The notes beneath the pieces are model-generated. The model made no database searches, was not told the DNA's origin, and was given only the letters and a program-made list of their open reading frames with translations. The translations under genes were made by a program, and so were the position numbers. A stretch of 64,000 bases of DNA from Clostridium minihomine (GTDB taxonomy: Bacteria > Bacillota > Clostridia > Oscillospirales > Acutalibacteraceae): NCBI RefSeq assembly GCF_900240385.1, contig NZ_OEQH01000003.1, forward strand, positions 434,001 through 498,000, given 5' to 3'. The first letter of the stretch is position 1, and the number at the start of each line of letters is the position of its first letter. This document shows positions 46,456 to 55,507 of this stretch, piece after piece.

Positions 46456-47193
46456 TCAGATCCCTCCAAAACGCCTGTTTCGATTTGAAAACTCCCACAA
46501 AGCGCTGTCAAGGTCATTAGTAGTAAAATCTGGCCACAGCTTATCCATAATAATATATTCCGCATAAGCAGACTGCCATAACAAAAAATTAGAAATGCGA
46601 TATTCTCCACTGGGGCGTAAAATCAAATCCGGATCCGGCTGGCCTGCCGTATACAGATGCTGAGAAATCATCTCTTCGGTAATCTGTTCCGGCAGCAAAG
46701 AACTCTGTTTCACCTGTTCCGCTAAAAGACGAACCGCGTGGGTCAACTCCGCGCGGCCGCCGTAATTCATTGCAATGTTCAGAACCATGCCTGTTTTGTC
46801 GGCAGATACCTCTTCGGTTCGGGTAATCAATTCACGCAGATTGCCCTCAAAAACAGAGACATCCCCAATAAAACGCACCCGAATATTCTCATTTAAAAAG
46901 TCACGCAGAGCCTCTTCCAGATACTGCTTAAAAATCCCCATCAGTGCCTGAATTTCATCAGAGGGCCGTTTCCAATTTTCTGTAGAAAATGCATAAACGG
47001 TCAGATAAGGAATTCCGATGCTGGCACAGTAACGGGTAATTTTTTTAAAATTGGCGGCTCCGGCCGTATGCCCTGCCGTGCGGGGCAATCCCCGCTTTTT
47101 GGCCCAGCGGCCGTTGCCATCCATAATAATACCCAAATGGCGAGGCAAAACTGCTTGCGCTGAGGCCTTTTCCCAATCTGAAATATGATTCAT
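46456..47193 (-). CDS. uppS: Undecaprenyl diphosphate synthase
   Basis: 245 residues, cis-prenyltransferase: GIIMDGNGRWAKKRGLPR near 21-38 with the catalytic Asp, TVYAFSTENWKRP, and the late signature PDLILRPSGEYRISNFLLWQ (ends PDLIL and FLLWQ). Builds the C55 carrier for cell-wall synthesis from farnesyl diphosphate, the likely product of ispA at the left edge. Confidence 0.97.
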   Translation of the reverse strand: MNHISDWEKASAQAVLPRHLGIIMDGNGRWAKKRGLPRTAGHTAGAANFKKITRYCASIGIPYLTVYAFSTENWKRPSDEIQALMGIFKQYLEEALRDFLNENIRVRFIGDVSVFEGNLRELITRTEEVSADKTGMVLNIAMNYGGRAELTHAVRLLAEQVKQSSLLPEQITEEMISQHLYTAGQPDPDLILRPSGEYRISNFLLWQSAYAEYIIMDKLWPDFTTNDLDSALWEFSNRNRRFGGI

Positions 47194-47202
47194 AATCCGG
47201 CA

Positions 47203-47757
47203 CTATATCTCCATAATTTCCTTTTGCTTTTTCTCAAACAAACCGTCAATTTCTTTGACATACTTATCCGTCAGATCCTGTGCCTTTTTTTCGCCTTGTT
47301 TTAAATCATCTTCTGAAATTTCTACATTTTTCTTCATGCTCTTCATCTTTTCAATGGCATCGCGGCGAATGGAACGAATCGCAATTTTGCTGTCTTCAGA
47401 CATTTTGGCAATCTCTTTTGCAATTTCACGCCGTCTTTCCTCTGTCAGCTGGGGGAACGCCAAACGAATGATTTTACCGTCATTCTGGGGATTAATTCCC
47501 AATTCAGAAGTTTGAATCGCTTTTTCAATGGCACGAAGAATAGAGGCATCCCACGGCTGAATTGTCAGCATTCTGGCTTCGGAAACAGAAACCGCCGCCA
47601 GCTGGTTGATCGCCGTAGGCGTCCCATAATAATCCACCATAATTTTATCCAACACCGCGGGGTTGGCCCGGCCTGCCCGAATTGCCATATATTCACTGAT
47701 CAGAACGGAAATTGTTTTTTGCATTTTACTTTCGGCTTGGGTCAATACCTCTTTCAT
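47203..47757 (-). CDS. frr: Ribosome recycling factor
   Basis: 184 residues from ATG at 47757 (AGGAAG 7 bases before); the frame extends 9 codons more. Family motifs AIRAGRANPAVLDKIMVDYYG (ends AIRAG and DYYG) and RRDAIEKMK. Splits post-termination ribosomes together with EF-G. Lies between pyrH and uppS, the standard order. Confidence 0.97.
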   Translation of the reverse strand: MKEVLTQAESKMQKTISVLISEYMAIRAGRANPAVLDKIMVDYYGTPTAINQLAAVSVSEARMLTIQPWDASILRAIEKAIQTSELGINPQNDGKIIRLAFPQLTEERRREIAKEIAKMSEDSKIAIRSIRRDAIEKMKSMKKNVEISEDDLKQGEKKAQDLTDKYVKEIDGLFEKKQKEIMEI

Positions 47758-47793
47758 TACACTCTTCCTTTCTAAACTGCGCAAAATCTTAAA

Positions 47794-48519
47794 TTATTTT
47801 ACCAGGGTTCCAATCGGTTCACCGCAGACCGCTTTTAGAATGTTTTCGGGCTCTGCAATGCTGAATACCAAAATTGGAATATCGTTATCTTTGCATAAGG
47901 TGGCCGCTGTACTGTCCATTACATGCAAATCCTGATTCAGAACATCCATAAACGAAAGCGAATCATATTTGATTGCCATATCGTTCAGTTTCGGATCGCT
48001 GTCATACACACCATCCACCATAGTTGCTTTCATAATAATGTCCGCGTCAATTTCTGCCGCGCGCAGAGAGGCCGCCGTATCCGTTGAAAAAAACGGATTG
48101 CCGGTACCGCACCCAAACACCACCACACGTCCTTTTTCCAAGTGGCGCACCGCACGGTTGCGAATATAAGGCTCGGCTACCTGCTGCATTGTAATCGCAG
48201 TTTGCACCCTTACCGGAACCCCAAGCTGCTCCAGCGCATCCGCCACACCCAGCGCGTTGATAACGGTGGCCAGCATTCCCATATGGTCCGCCCGGGTTCT
48301 GTCCATCTTGCCGCTGCTGCGGCCACGCCAAAAGTTGCCGCCGCCCACAACAATACCGATTTCCACCCCTAAGTCCGCACATTCTTTAATTGGCGCACAG
48401 ATTCGAAGCACCGTATCAAAGTCAATACCATGCTCGTTACCACCTGCAAGAGATTCGCCGCTCAGCTTTAACAGGATCCTTTTATATTTAGGTTTAGGTT
48501 GCAATTCATAACACCCCAT
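47794..48519 (-). CDS. pyrH: UMP kinase
   Basis: 241 residues, amino-acid kinase fold: [11 protein letters not shown] near 13-23, [10 protein letters not shown] near 60, and the late [11 protein letters not shown]. Phosphorylates UMP; hexameric and GTP-activated in bacteria. Start uncertain: the ATG at 48519 has no ribosome site, while a TTG five codons later (48504) is preceded by GGGGTG. Confidence 0.95.
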   Translation of the reverse strand: MGCYELQPKPKYKRILLKLSGESLAGGNEHGIDFDTVLRICAPIKECADLGVEIGIVVGGGNFWRGRSSGKMDRTRADHMGMLATVINALGVADALEQLGVPVRVQTAITMQQVAEPYIRNRAVRHLEKGRVVVFGCGTGNPFFSTDTAASLRAAEIDADIIMKATMVDGVYDSDPKLNDMAIKYDSLSFMDVLNQDLHVMDSTAATLCKDNDIPILVFSIAEPENILKAVCGEPIGTLVK

Positions 48520-48534
48520 TATTATATTTACTAT

Positions 48535-48563
48535 ATTTTACAATAGGAGAAAAGGAAAGTAAA
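48535..48563 (-). promoter_or_regulatory. Promoter of the pyrH-frr-uppS series
   Basis: TTTACT (48558-48563), 17 bases, TAAAAT (48535-48540) on the minus strand, about 20 bases before the pyrH start. Leader is very short. Confidence 0.55.
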
Positions 48564-48698
48564 GTCTTAATCCCCGGTTTTAATGGGAGGATTGGCAATA
48601 TTCTTTTCTCTGATACATTCCGTTCATAATTATTTCTTATTTTGCTATTTTGCAAAATAATGTCGGGTTCTATTCTTTGTTTTTCTTATTCTGGCTGC

Positions 48699-48726
48699 AA
48701 AAAAGGCACGGAATCACTTCCGCGCC
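48699..48726 (-). terminator. tsf terminator
   Basis: GGCGCGGAA and TTCCGTGCC around a short loop (one mismatch), then TTTTTT on the minus strand. It ends rpsB-tsf before the pyrH promoter. Confidence 0.8.
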
Positions 48727-48746
48727 TTTCCAATTTTACGGATTAA

Positions 48747-49661
48747 TTACTGAATCATGCTGGCAACTTCATCGGCGAAGTTGTCTTCTTTCTTCTCAAG
48801 TCCCTCGCCCTTTTCAAAACGGACAAAAGCCTTGATTTTGATGTCGCCGCCCAGCTCTTTTCCAACGGATTCAGTATACTGCTGAACCGTCTTCTCACTG
48901 TCTTTGACATAGATTTGATCCACCAGGCAGATTTCTTTGAAGAACTTGGACAAACGGCCAACAACGATTTTCTCCGCAATGTTTGCGGGTTTTCCATCGT
49001 TAATAACCTGCTCGGTCAAAATTTTCTTCTCATGCTCTACCACATCCGCGGGAACGGATGTCTCATCCAAATAAGCCGGGTTGGCAGCAGCAATCTGCAT
49101 GGCAACGTTCTTGGCAAACTCGTGGAACTCAGGTTTTGCGGCAACTTCTGCAGCAGTGTCAAACTGAGTGATTACGCCGATGCGGCCGTTGCCGTGAACA
49201 TAGCTGGCCACAGCGCCTTCCAGACGCACAAAACGGCGAATCTTGATGTTCTCGCCAATAGTCAGAATTTTATCTTTCAGCAAAGCATCCACAGTATCTT
49301 TGGAACCGGCTGCCTGCATGGTCAACAGAGCCTCTACATCAGCAGGGTTCTTTTCAATAATGGTGTTGGCAATTGTCTTAACAAAAGCCTGGAACTCTGC
49401 ATTCTGTGCCACAAAGTCGGTTTCTGCATTTACTTCTACAACCACAGCAACATTTCCTGCTTCGCTGACCTGGGCATATGCCATGCCTTCCGCCGCAATA
49501 CGTCCGGATTTCTTTGTTGCCGCAGCCAGACCTTTTTCTCTCAGGAAATCGATTGCGGCTTCCATATCACCATTTGATTCTGTCAAAGCCTTTTTACAAT
49601 CCATCATTCCGCAGCCTGTCTTCTCGCGAAGCGCTGCTACATCCTTCGCTGTAAAAGCCAT
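48747..49661 (-). CDS. tsf: Translation elongation factor Ts
   Basis: 304 residues. N-terminal UBA-like part with KDVAALREKTGCGMMDCKKAL (ends KDVAA and CKKAL), then VEVNAETDFVAQN near 75-87 and the core domains. Exchanges GDP on EF-Tu. Follows rpsB across a terminator-like hairpin, as in many bacteria. Confidence 0.98.
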   Translation of the reverse strand: MAFTAKDVAALREKTGCGMMDCKKALTESNGDMEAAIDFLREKGLAAATKKSGRIAAEGMAYAQVSEAGNVAVVVEVNAETDFVAQNAEFQAFVKTIANTIIEKNPADVEALLTMQAAGSKDTVDALLKDKILTIGENIKIRRFVRLEGAVASYVHGNGRIGVITQFDTAAEVAAKPEFHEFAKNVAMQIAAANPAYLDETSVPADVVEHEKKILTEQVINDGKPANIAEKIVVGRLSKFFKEICLVDQIYVKDSEKTVQQYTESVGKELGGDIKIKAFVRFEKGEGLEKKEDNFADEVASMIQ

Positions 49662-49706
49662 TCTATTTTCCTCCGCTTCTAATTGTTGTGGTGTTGTGAA
49701 ATATTC

Positions 49707-49739
49707 TCAAAAAATACCCGTCTGAAATCAGGCGGGTAT
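49707..49739 (-). terminator. Terminator-like hairpin between rpsB and tsf
   Basis: ATACCCGCCTGA and TCAGACGGGTAT (12-bp stem, one G-T pair) followed by six T on the minus strand. No promoter was seen between it and tsf, so partial read-through must supply tsf; the hairpin probably lowers tsf relative to rpsB. Confidence 0.7.
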
Positions 49740-49762
49740 CTTCCTCTCAACTTTAGCTGTTT

Positions 49763-50500
49763 TTATTCAGCCTCTGCCAGCGCCTCTTCTTTTTCCTCGG
49801 CAGCTGCGGCACCCATCTGACCTTCTCTGCCTTCTGCAATGGCGTTTGCCATTGTGGCGGAAATCAGCTTGACTGCGCGGATTGCGTCGTCGTTGCCGGG
49901 AATAACATAATCGATCTCATCGGGATCGCAGTTGGTGTCAACAATTGCAACAATCGGGATACCCAACTTTTTCGCTTCTGCCACTGCAATGCGTTCTTTG
50001 CGGGGATCCACGATAAACAGAGCGCCGGGAAGCTGACGCATCTCTTTAATGCCGCCCAGGAATTTTTCTAATTTTTCAATTTCCAGACGGAGTTTAACAA
50101 CTTCTTTTTTAGGAAGCAGCTCGAAAGTGCCATCCTCTTCCATTGTCTTGAGCTGGTTCAAACGGTCAATTCTGCGGCGAATGGTACGGAAGTTTGTCAG
50201 CATACCACCCAACCAACGGGCATTCACATAATAAGCGCCCGCACGCTCTGCTTCTTCTTTCACAGAATCCTGAGCCTGCTTTTTGGTGCCAACAAACAGA
50301 ACCGGTTTGCCCTGTTCGGACAATTCGCGGACAAAGCTGTAAGCTTCTTCCAGCTTTCTTACTGTTTTCTGCAGGTCAATGATATAGATACCGTTACGCT
50401 CGGTGAAGATGTACTCTGCCATTTTGGGGTTCCATCTTCTGGTCTGGTGGCCGAAATGAACACCGGCCTCCAAAAGTTGTTTCATAGATACTACTGCCAT
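49763..50500 (-). CDS. rpsB: 30S ribosomal protein S2
   Basis: 245 residues. Family signatures [24 protein letters not shown] (ends VSMKQ and WNPKM) near the start and [26 protein letters not shown] (ends IPIVA and GNDDA) near 180-205. An acidic tail of about 20 residues is longer than in B. subtilis. GGAGG precedes the ATG. Confidence 0.98.
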   Translation of the reverse strand: MAVVSMKQLLEAGVHFGHQTRRWNPKMAEYIFTERNGIYIIDLQKTVRKLEEAYSFVRELSEQGKPVLFVGTKKQAQDSVKEEAERAGAYYVNARWLGGMLTNFRTIRRRIDRLNQLKTMEEDGTFELLPKKEVVKLRLEIEKLEKFLGGIKEMRQLPGALFIVDPRKERIAVAEAKKLGIPIVAIVDTNCDPDEIDYVIPGNDDAIRAVKLISATMANAIAEGREGQMGAAAAEEKEEALAEAE

Positions 50501-50605
50501 AATGTAATTCCTCCTTGGTTATACCTCCGCTGCACCGATTATTCTGACGGAAAACCCGCATGCGGGCACCATAGCGTCAAAGTGCAGCGTGTGATTTACT
50601 GGTGT

Positions 50606-50634
50606 ATTATAGCATGGGACAATGAATTTGGCAA
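50606..50634 (-). promoter_or_regulatory. rpsB-tsf promoter
   Basis: TTGCCA (50629-50634), 17 bases, TATAAT (50606-50611) on the minus strand. The leader to 50500 is about 100 bases and contains GCCCGCATGCGGGT, a small self-complementary stem that might take part in S2 autoregulation. Confidence 0.7.
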
Positions 50635-50660
50635 GTTTTTTCCTGATTTTTAATCGGATT

Positions 50661-50951
50661 TTATCCAATCCGGAATAATCCTCCGCCAAACTTTTTTTTG
50701 GGACGGAACGGAACCGTATAATCCACCAAAACAGTTTCTTCCCCAATAATTTGAATATCGTCCCACTGGATGACGATATCGTCTTCCCGGCCCAAAAGAC
50801 CAAACCACCGCAGCCTGCCATAAATGACAATGGCACTGATACGCGCCGCTTTGATATCAATTTCAATATCGCTAACGCTTCCAAGCCTGGTTCCATCTTT
50901 CATACTGATAACTTCTTTGTTCCTCATATCAGCCATTCTGCAATTTATCAT
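50661..50951 (-). CDS. YlmC/YmxH-family sporulation protein (PRC-barrel)
   Basis: 96 residues from ATG at 50951, with GGAGGTG 7 bases upstream; 12 upstream codons are left out. The PRC-barrel-like core has RNKEVISMKDGTRLGSVSDIE (ends RNKEV and VSDIE) and a C-terminal basic Phe/Gly tail. Homologues sit next to sigG or other spore genes in Firmicutes and are needed for nothing well defined. Probably transcribed with or after sigG. Confidence 0.85.
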   Translation of the reverse strand: MINCRMADMRNKEVISMKDGTRLGSVSDIEIDIKAARISAIVIYGRLRWFGLLGREDDIVIQWDDIQIIGEETVLVDYTVPFRPKKKFGGGLFRIG

Positions 50952-51002
50952 CAGGCACACCTCCCGCCTGATGCTATCTATATTCATCCGGGCCGTCCTT
51001 TT

Positions 51003-51034
51003 AAAACCCGTAACTCAGATGAAAACGGGCTTTT
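51003..51034 (-). terminator. Weak hairpin between sigG and the YlmC-type gene
   Basis: CCCGT and ACGGG (5 bp) with outer A/T pairs and TTTT after it on the minus strand. The loop is long, so it may be only a partial stop. Confidence 0.3.
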
Positions 51035-51153
51035 CTGAAATTTTTTCAATAAAAGAATGAAAAAAGCACTTTTTTTCTCCTAAAAAATCATTTTTTTCGT
51101 TTTTTGAACGATACTATTGGAATGGAAAAAAATCCTTGGATTTTGGGGTAACG

Positions 51154-51936
51154 TTAAATTTCTTTTTTGATTTTATCCAAGGCCCCTTTTTCCAGCCTTG
51201 AAACCTGGGCCTGACTGATGCCGATTTCACCGGCGACTTCCATTTGAGTCTTTCCCTGGAAAAAGCGCATGGAAAGAATTCGTTTCTCGCGGTCGCTTAA
51301 ATCGCTGATGGCTTCTTTGAGCGCAATTTCATCCAGCCAGTTGCTGTCATCATTTTTGTCGCCCACCTGATCCATCACATAAATGGTATCATTTCCATCA
51401 GAAAAAACAGGTTCATAAAGGGAAACCGGCTCCACAATCGCTTCGAGTGCAAGGACGACGTCCTCCCTGCGAATCCCCAGAGCATTGGCAATTTCATTGA
51501 CCGATGGTTCTTTTCCTTGTTCTGCGGTCATTTTTTCTTTCATCTGCATTGCCTTATATGCGGTATCCCGCATAGAACGGCTCACACGGACACTGTTATT
51601 GTCCCGCAGATAGCGGCGGATTTCTCCAATGATCATCGGAACGCCGTAAGTGGAAAATCGAACTTCCAGATCCGGGTTAAAATTATCGATGGCCTTCATC
51701 AGGCCAATGCAGCCCACCTGGAACAAATCATCCAGATTTTCACCCCTGTTTGTAAACCGCTGAATCACGCTCAGCACCAGCTTTAAATTCCCGCTAATCA
51801 TTTCTTCCCGGGCTTTTTGCTTTTCGCTGGGTGTTCCATTCTTGATTTTTTGCAGAAGCACCTGTTTTTCCGCCTCTGTCAAAACCTTCAGTTTGGCTGT
51901 GTTTACTCCGCAGATTTCTACTTTATTGTACTGCAT
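51154..51936 (-). CDS. sigG: RNA polymerase sigma-G factor, late forespore
   Basis: 260 residues, the B. subtilis length, from ATG at 51936 (GGGGGAG upstream). Begins MQYNKVEICGVNTAKLKVL, the SigG-specific N-terminus; region 2 with LFQVGCIGLMKAIDNFNP, region 3 and a C-terminal helix-turn-helix MEVAGEIGISQAQVSRLEKG (ends MEVAG and LEKG). Directs forespore genes after engulfment, the stage at which the spoIIIA channel of this window is needed. The upstream frame to 51972 covers the promoter. Confidence 0.97.
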   Translation of the reverse strand: MQYNKVEICGVNTAKLKVLTEAEKQVLLQKIKNGTPSEKQKAREEMISGNLKLVLSVIQRFTNRGENLDDLFQVGCIGLMKAIDNFNPDLEVRFSTYGVPMIIGEIRRYLRDNNSVRVSRSMRDTAYKAMQMKEKMTAEQGKEPSVNEIANALGIRREDVVLALEAIVEPVSLYEPVFSDGNDTIYVMDQVGDKNDDSNWLDEIALKEAISDLSDREKRILSMRFFQGKTQMEVAGEIGISQAQVSRLEKGALDKIKKEI

Positions 51937-51970
51937 GACTCCCCCGCCTTCCGCTTTAAAACTTACATTC

Positions 51971-51999
51971 ATTATTGCCGGATTCTGAAAGCTTCATGC
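51971..51999 (-). promoter_or_regulatory. Candidate sigma-F promoter of sigG
   Basis: GCATG (51995-51999), 15 bases, GGCAATAAT (51971-51979) on the minus strand. This fits the sigma-F form GYATA-N15-GGnnAnAnT with one mismatch in the -35. The start would be near 51964, 28 bases before sigG. sigG is under sigma-F in known spore formers. Confidence 0.6.
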
Positions 52000-52131
52000 G
52001 CAGTTATGCCGTGGAATCAAAAATTGAGGAAAATCTTACCCGAATCGTGTGGAATCTGCGAAATTACGAATAAAAAGCATAATTATCAAAAAAAACTATG
52101 TCGTGTTGCAGAAATTAATTTGTTTTTTCTC

Positions 52132-52159
52132 TTGCATCCTGTAAAAAAAAGGGTATAAT
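52132..52159 (+). promoter_or_regulatory. suf operon promoter
   Basis: TTGCAT (52132-52137), 16 bases, TATAAT (52154-52159). The rest of 51973-52240 holds the sigG promoter and the repeats at 52177; no gene was seen. Confidence 0.7.
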
Positions 52160-52176
52160 TTATTATATGCAATTTA

Positions 52177-52197
52177 AGTATACAATTTTAGTATACA
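52177..52197. repeat. Paired AGTATACA repeats in the suf leader
   Basis: AGTATACA at 52177-52184 and again at 52190-52197, each with a GTATAC palindrome, 13 bases apart, starting about 12 bases after the predicted transcription start. Placement fits an operator for a repressor of the suf genes, such as an Rrf2/IscR-type protein, but no regulator gene is next door. Confidence 0.45.
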
Positions 52198-52240
52198 TTC
52201 CATTTTAACAAACTAAACATCATGAATGAGGTGAACTTTA

Positions 52241-52996
52241 ATGTCCCATGAATTACTCAAAATTGAAAACCTGCAGGTGGGTGTTGAAGATAAGGTGATT
52301 TTAAAGCAGTTGGATCTTGTGATCCGCAGCGGCGAAACCCATGTGCTGATGGGCCCGAACGGCGCCGGCAAATCCACTTTAGGCTATGCCATTATGGGTC
52401 ATCCCCAATATAATGTCTGTCAGGGGAAAATCTTCTTTGAAGGCGAAGATATTACAGAGGAGTCCACAGATGTGCGCGCCAAAAAGGGAATTTTTCTGTC
52501 TTTCCAGAATCCTGAAGAAGTGCCGGGCATTGCGCTGGGCAACTTTTTGCGGGTTTCCAGAGAAGCTGTCACCGGCGAACCCCCTCGCATTCTGGCATTT
52601 CAGAAAGAAATGAAAAGCACCATGTCTGCCCTTGAAATTAATCCGGATTATGCGGCCCGTTATCTAAACGTAGGCTTTTCCGGCGGTGAAAAGAAAAAGT
52701 CTGAAATTCTGCAAATGCTGATGCTCAACCCCAAGCTTGCTATTCTGGACGAAACAGACTCCGGCTTGGACGTGGACGCGGTGAAGGTTGTTTCCAAGGG
52801 AATTCGCCAATACCGCAGTGAAAACAATGCACTTTTGATCATTACACATAACGCAAAAATTCTGGAAGGGCTGCCCGTTGATTATGTGCATGTGCTGGCA
52901 AACGGAACCATCGCACATACCGGTGACAGCAGTCTGATTCAAACCATTAATGAAAAGGGCTTCCAGTTTCTTGAAGCAGGAGGTGTCCGCAATTGA
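52241..52996 (+). CDS. sufC: Fe-S assembly ATPase SufC
   Basis: 251 residues, ABC ATPase. Walker A GPNGAGKST at 39-47, signature FSGGEKKKSEI (146-156), Walker B LAILDETDSGLD (166-177). It powers the SufBCD scaffold for iron-sulfur cluster assembly in the cytosol. The ATG has GAGGTGA upstream; sufB overlaps its stop. Confidence 0.97.
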   Translation: MSHELLKIENLQVGVEDKVILKQLDLVIRSGETHVLMGPNGAGKSTLGYAIMGHPQYNVCQGKIFFEGEDITEESTDVRAKKGIFLSFQNPEEVPGIALGNFLRVSREAVTGEPPRILAFQKEMKSTMSALEINPDYAARYLNVGFSGGEKKKSEILQMLMLNPKLAILDETDSGLDVDAVKVVSKGIRQYRSENNALLIITHNAKILEGLPVDYVHVLANGTIAHTGDSSLIQTINEKGFQFLEAGGVRN

Positions 52997-54411
52997 GAGC
53001 CTTTGAAGAAGAAAAAACAAGGGTTGACGATATAGACCGAAGCATCTATGACATTAAAGATAAGGTGGATGCCGGTTTTTCTGTGGAATCCGGACTAACG
53101 CCCGAAATTGTCGATCAGATTTCTGTAGAAAAAAACGATCCGGAATGGATGCGCGAGTTCCGTCAAAAGGCGCTGAAAACCTATAATGAAATGCCTTTGC
53201 CCAGCTGGGGTCCCGCTTTGGACGGACTGGACATAGACAATATCGTGACTTATATCAGACCTAAAACGGGAATGAGTTCTAAATGGGACGAAGTTCCGGA
53301 AGACATTAAAAACACCTTTGAACGGTTGGGAATCCCACAGGCAGAACGGCTTTCTTTGGCCGGTGTGGGCGCTCAATATGATTCCGAAGTCGTTTACCAC
53401 AACGTTCGTTCCGAAGTGGAAGCGCAGGGTGTGGTTTATACCGATATGGAAAGTGCCCTGAACGGGGAATATGCCGATTTAGTTCGTGAGCATTTTATGA
53501 AGCTCGTCCCCCCCAGCGACCATAAATTTGCTGCACTGCACGGCGCTGTTTGGTCGGGCGGTTCCTTTGTTTATGTGCCGGAAGGCGTAAACCTGACCAT
53601 TCCTTTGCAGTCTTACTTTCGTTTGAATGCACCGGGAGCCGGTCAGTTCGAGCATACTTTGATCATCGTGGAAAAGAACGCATATCTGCATTTTATTGAG
53701 GGTTGTTCTGCCCCCAAATACAGCGTTGCCAACCTGCACGCCGGATGTGTGGAGCTGTTTATCGGCGAAAATGCCCGCCTGCGGTATTCTACCATTGAAA
53801 ACTGGTCAAAAAATATGTATAACCTGAACACCAAGCGTGCTTTGGTCGAAAAAGGCGGCGCAATTGAATGGGTATCGGGTTCCTTTGGCTCCAACACGTC
53901 CTGCCTTTACCCCATGAGTGTTTTGAAAGGCGAAGGCGCACGCACCGAATTTACCGGAATTACTTTTGCGGGCAAGGGTCAAACTTTAGATAACGGATCG
54001 AAAGTGGTTCACGCTGCACCCAACACCAGCTCCTGGATCAGCACCAAGTCGATTTCAAAGGACGGCGGCAAATGTATTTACCGCAGCAGTGTGGTGGTAA
54101 CCCCCAATGCGGCACACAGCAAATCCTCTGTTTCCTGCGAATCTTTGATGCTGGATTCCGAGTCCCGGTCCGATACCATCCCTGTGATGGATATTCAAAA
54201 TGATGAAGCGGACATCGGGCATGAAGCAAAAATCGGCCGAATCAGCGACACCGCTATTTTCTATCTGATGAGCCGCGGCCTGAGCGAAGACGATGCCCGT
54301 TCCATTATCGTGAGCGGCTTCGCAGAGCCCATCGCAAAGGAACTGCCGATGGAATATGCCGTAGAAATGAACAACCTGATTAAGCTCGAAATGAGCGGCA
54401 GCATCGGATGA
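52993..54411 (+). CDS. sufB: Fe-S scaffold protein SufB
   Basis: 472 residues from a TTG at 52993 (AGGAGGTG about 8 bases before; 4-base overlap with sufC). Beta-helix core with GAVWSGGSFVYVPEGV and the C-terminal SRGLSEDDARSIIVSGFAEP (ends SRGLS and GFAEP) shared with SufD. SufB with SufC and SufD builds the nascent cluster. Length and layout are typical. Confidence 0.97.
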   Translation: MRAFEEEKTRVDDIDRSIYDIKDKVDAGFSVESGLTPEIVDQISVEKNDPEWMREFRQKALKTYNEMPLPSWGPALDGLDIDNIVTYIRPKTGMSSKWDEVPEDIKNTFERLGIPQAERLSLAGVGAQYDSEVVYHNVRSEVEAQGVVYTDMESALNGEYADLVREHFMKLVPPSDHKFAALHGAVWSGGSFVYVPEGVNLTIPLQSYFRLNAPGAGQFEHTLIIVEKNAYLHFIEGCSAPKYSVANLHAGCVELFIGENARLRYSTIENWSKNMYNLNTKRALVEKGGAIEWVSGSFGSNTSCLYPMSVLKGEGARTEFTGITFAGKGQTLDNGSKVVHAAPNTSSWISTKSISKDGGKCIYRSSVVVTPNAAHSKSSVSCESLMLDSESRSDTIPVMDIQNDEADIGHEAKIGRISDTAIFYLMSRGLSEDDARSIIVSGFAEPIAKELPMEYAVEMNNLIKLEMSGSIG

Positions 54412-54424
54412 AAGGAGCATTGGA

Positions 54425-55507
54425 ATGAACATTACCTTGAATCAAATAAACACGCTGCCGGTCAGAACCTGGAAATGGCTTGGAGTGAACGGCACAGCAG
54501 TAGAAGAACCGATTCCAGCAGAGTTTTTGCCGTGGGAATCAAAACCGCTTTCTTTGCCCAATGGTGTGAAACAAGAGAACGGCGCTTTTGACGGCGCAGA
54601 TGAAATTGAAACCGGTATGGGCCAAGAGGCCGAAAACTTTGTAAAAGAAAACCGCAACGCCGGAATTCACCTGACGGTGGAAACCGGAATAAAAACACAG
54701 GAACCTTTGTTACTGGATTATCTTTTAAAGGAATCCTGTCCGACTTTAGCGGATTACAATACGATTTATGCAAAAGAAAATAGCCAAATCACTGTGGTGA
54801 TGCACTATCATTCACAGGGAGATGCGCCGGTTTTTCACGGCAGCCTGACTAAGATTTTTGCAGAAAAGGGTGCATCGGTACGTCTGGTGCAGGTACAGCT
54901 TTTGGACGACACCGCATTCCATTTTGATGATGTGGGCGTAATCATAAAAGAAAACGCTCATGTGGAAGTAATTCATATTGAACTGGGTGCACGCAAGCTG
55001 TTTTCCGGCTGCAAGGCCATTTTGGCAGAGCGCCGAAGTCGCTTTGAATCTGAAACGATCTATTTGGGAGATAAGTCCCGTATCATCGATATGAATTATG
55101 TGGCACAGCATATTGGCAGAGAAACAGAAAGCGAAATTCACGCCAACGGTGCTTTGCTGGATGAAAGCCAAAAAATCTATCGGGGCACCATCGATTTTGT
55201 TCGAGGCGCCGCTTATTCTGTGGGTCACGAAGGCGAATACACTCTGCTGTTCAGCCCCCGTGTACGCAACCGCACCGCACCGCTGATTCTTTGCGGTGAA
55301 GAGAATGTGGAAGGGCAGCATGCCGCCAGCATTGGAAAAATCGATCAAACCAAACTGTTTTATTTGATGTCCCGCGGTTTGTCTGAAGCACAGGCAAAAC
55401 AGATTGTAATTGAAGCGCAATTCACCCCCGCAATTGAAAAAATCTCTGTGGAATCACTGCAGGATTCCGTGCGTCATTGGCTGAAGGAAAGGATGGGAAT
55501 GGAATGA
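54425..55507 (+). CDS. sufD: Fe-S assembly protein SufD
   Basis: 360 residues. C-terminal half matches the SufB/SufD family (SIGKIDQTKLFYLMSRGLSE as a landmark, ends SIGKI and RGLSE); the N-terminal half is diverged, as in other SufD proteins. Forms the SufBC2D complex. GGAGC precedes the ATG, 13 bases after sufB. Confidence 0.95.
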   Translation: MNITLNQINTLPVRTWKWLGVNGTAVEEPIPAEFLPWESKPLSLPNGVKQENGAFDGADEIETGMGQEAENFVKENRNAGIHLTVETGIKTQEPLLLDYLLKESCPTLADYNTIYAKENSQITVVMHYHSQGDAPVFHGSLTKIFAEKGASVRLVQVQLLDDTAFHFDDVGVIIKENAHVEVIHIELGARKLFSGCKAILAERRSRFESETIYLGDKSRIIDMNYVAQHIGRETESEIHANGALLDESQKIYRGTIDFVRGAAYSVGHEGEYTLLFSPRVRNRTAPLILCGEENVEGQHAASIGKIDQTKLFYLMSRGLSEAQAKQIVIEAQFTPAIEKISVESLQDSVRHWLKERMGME

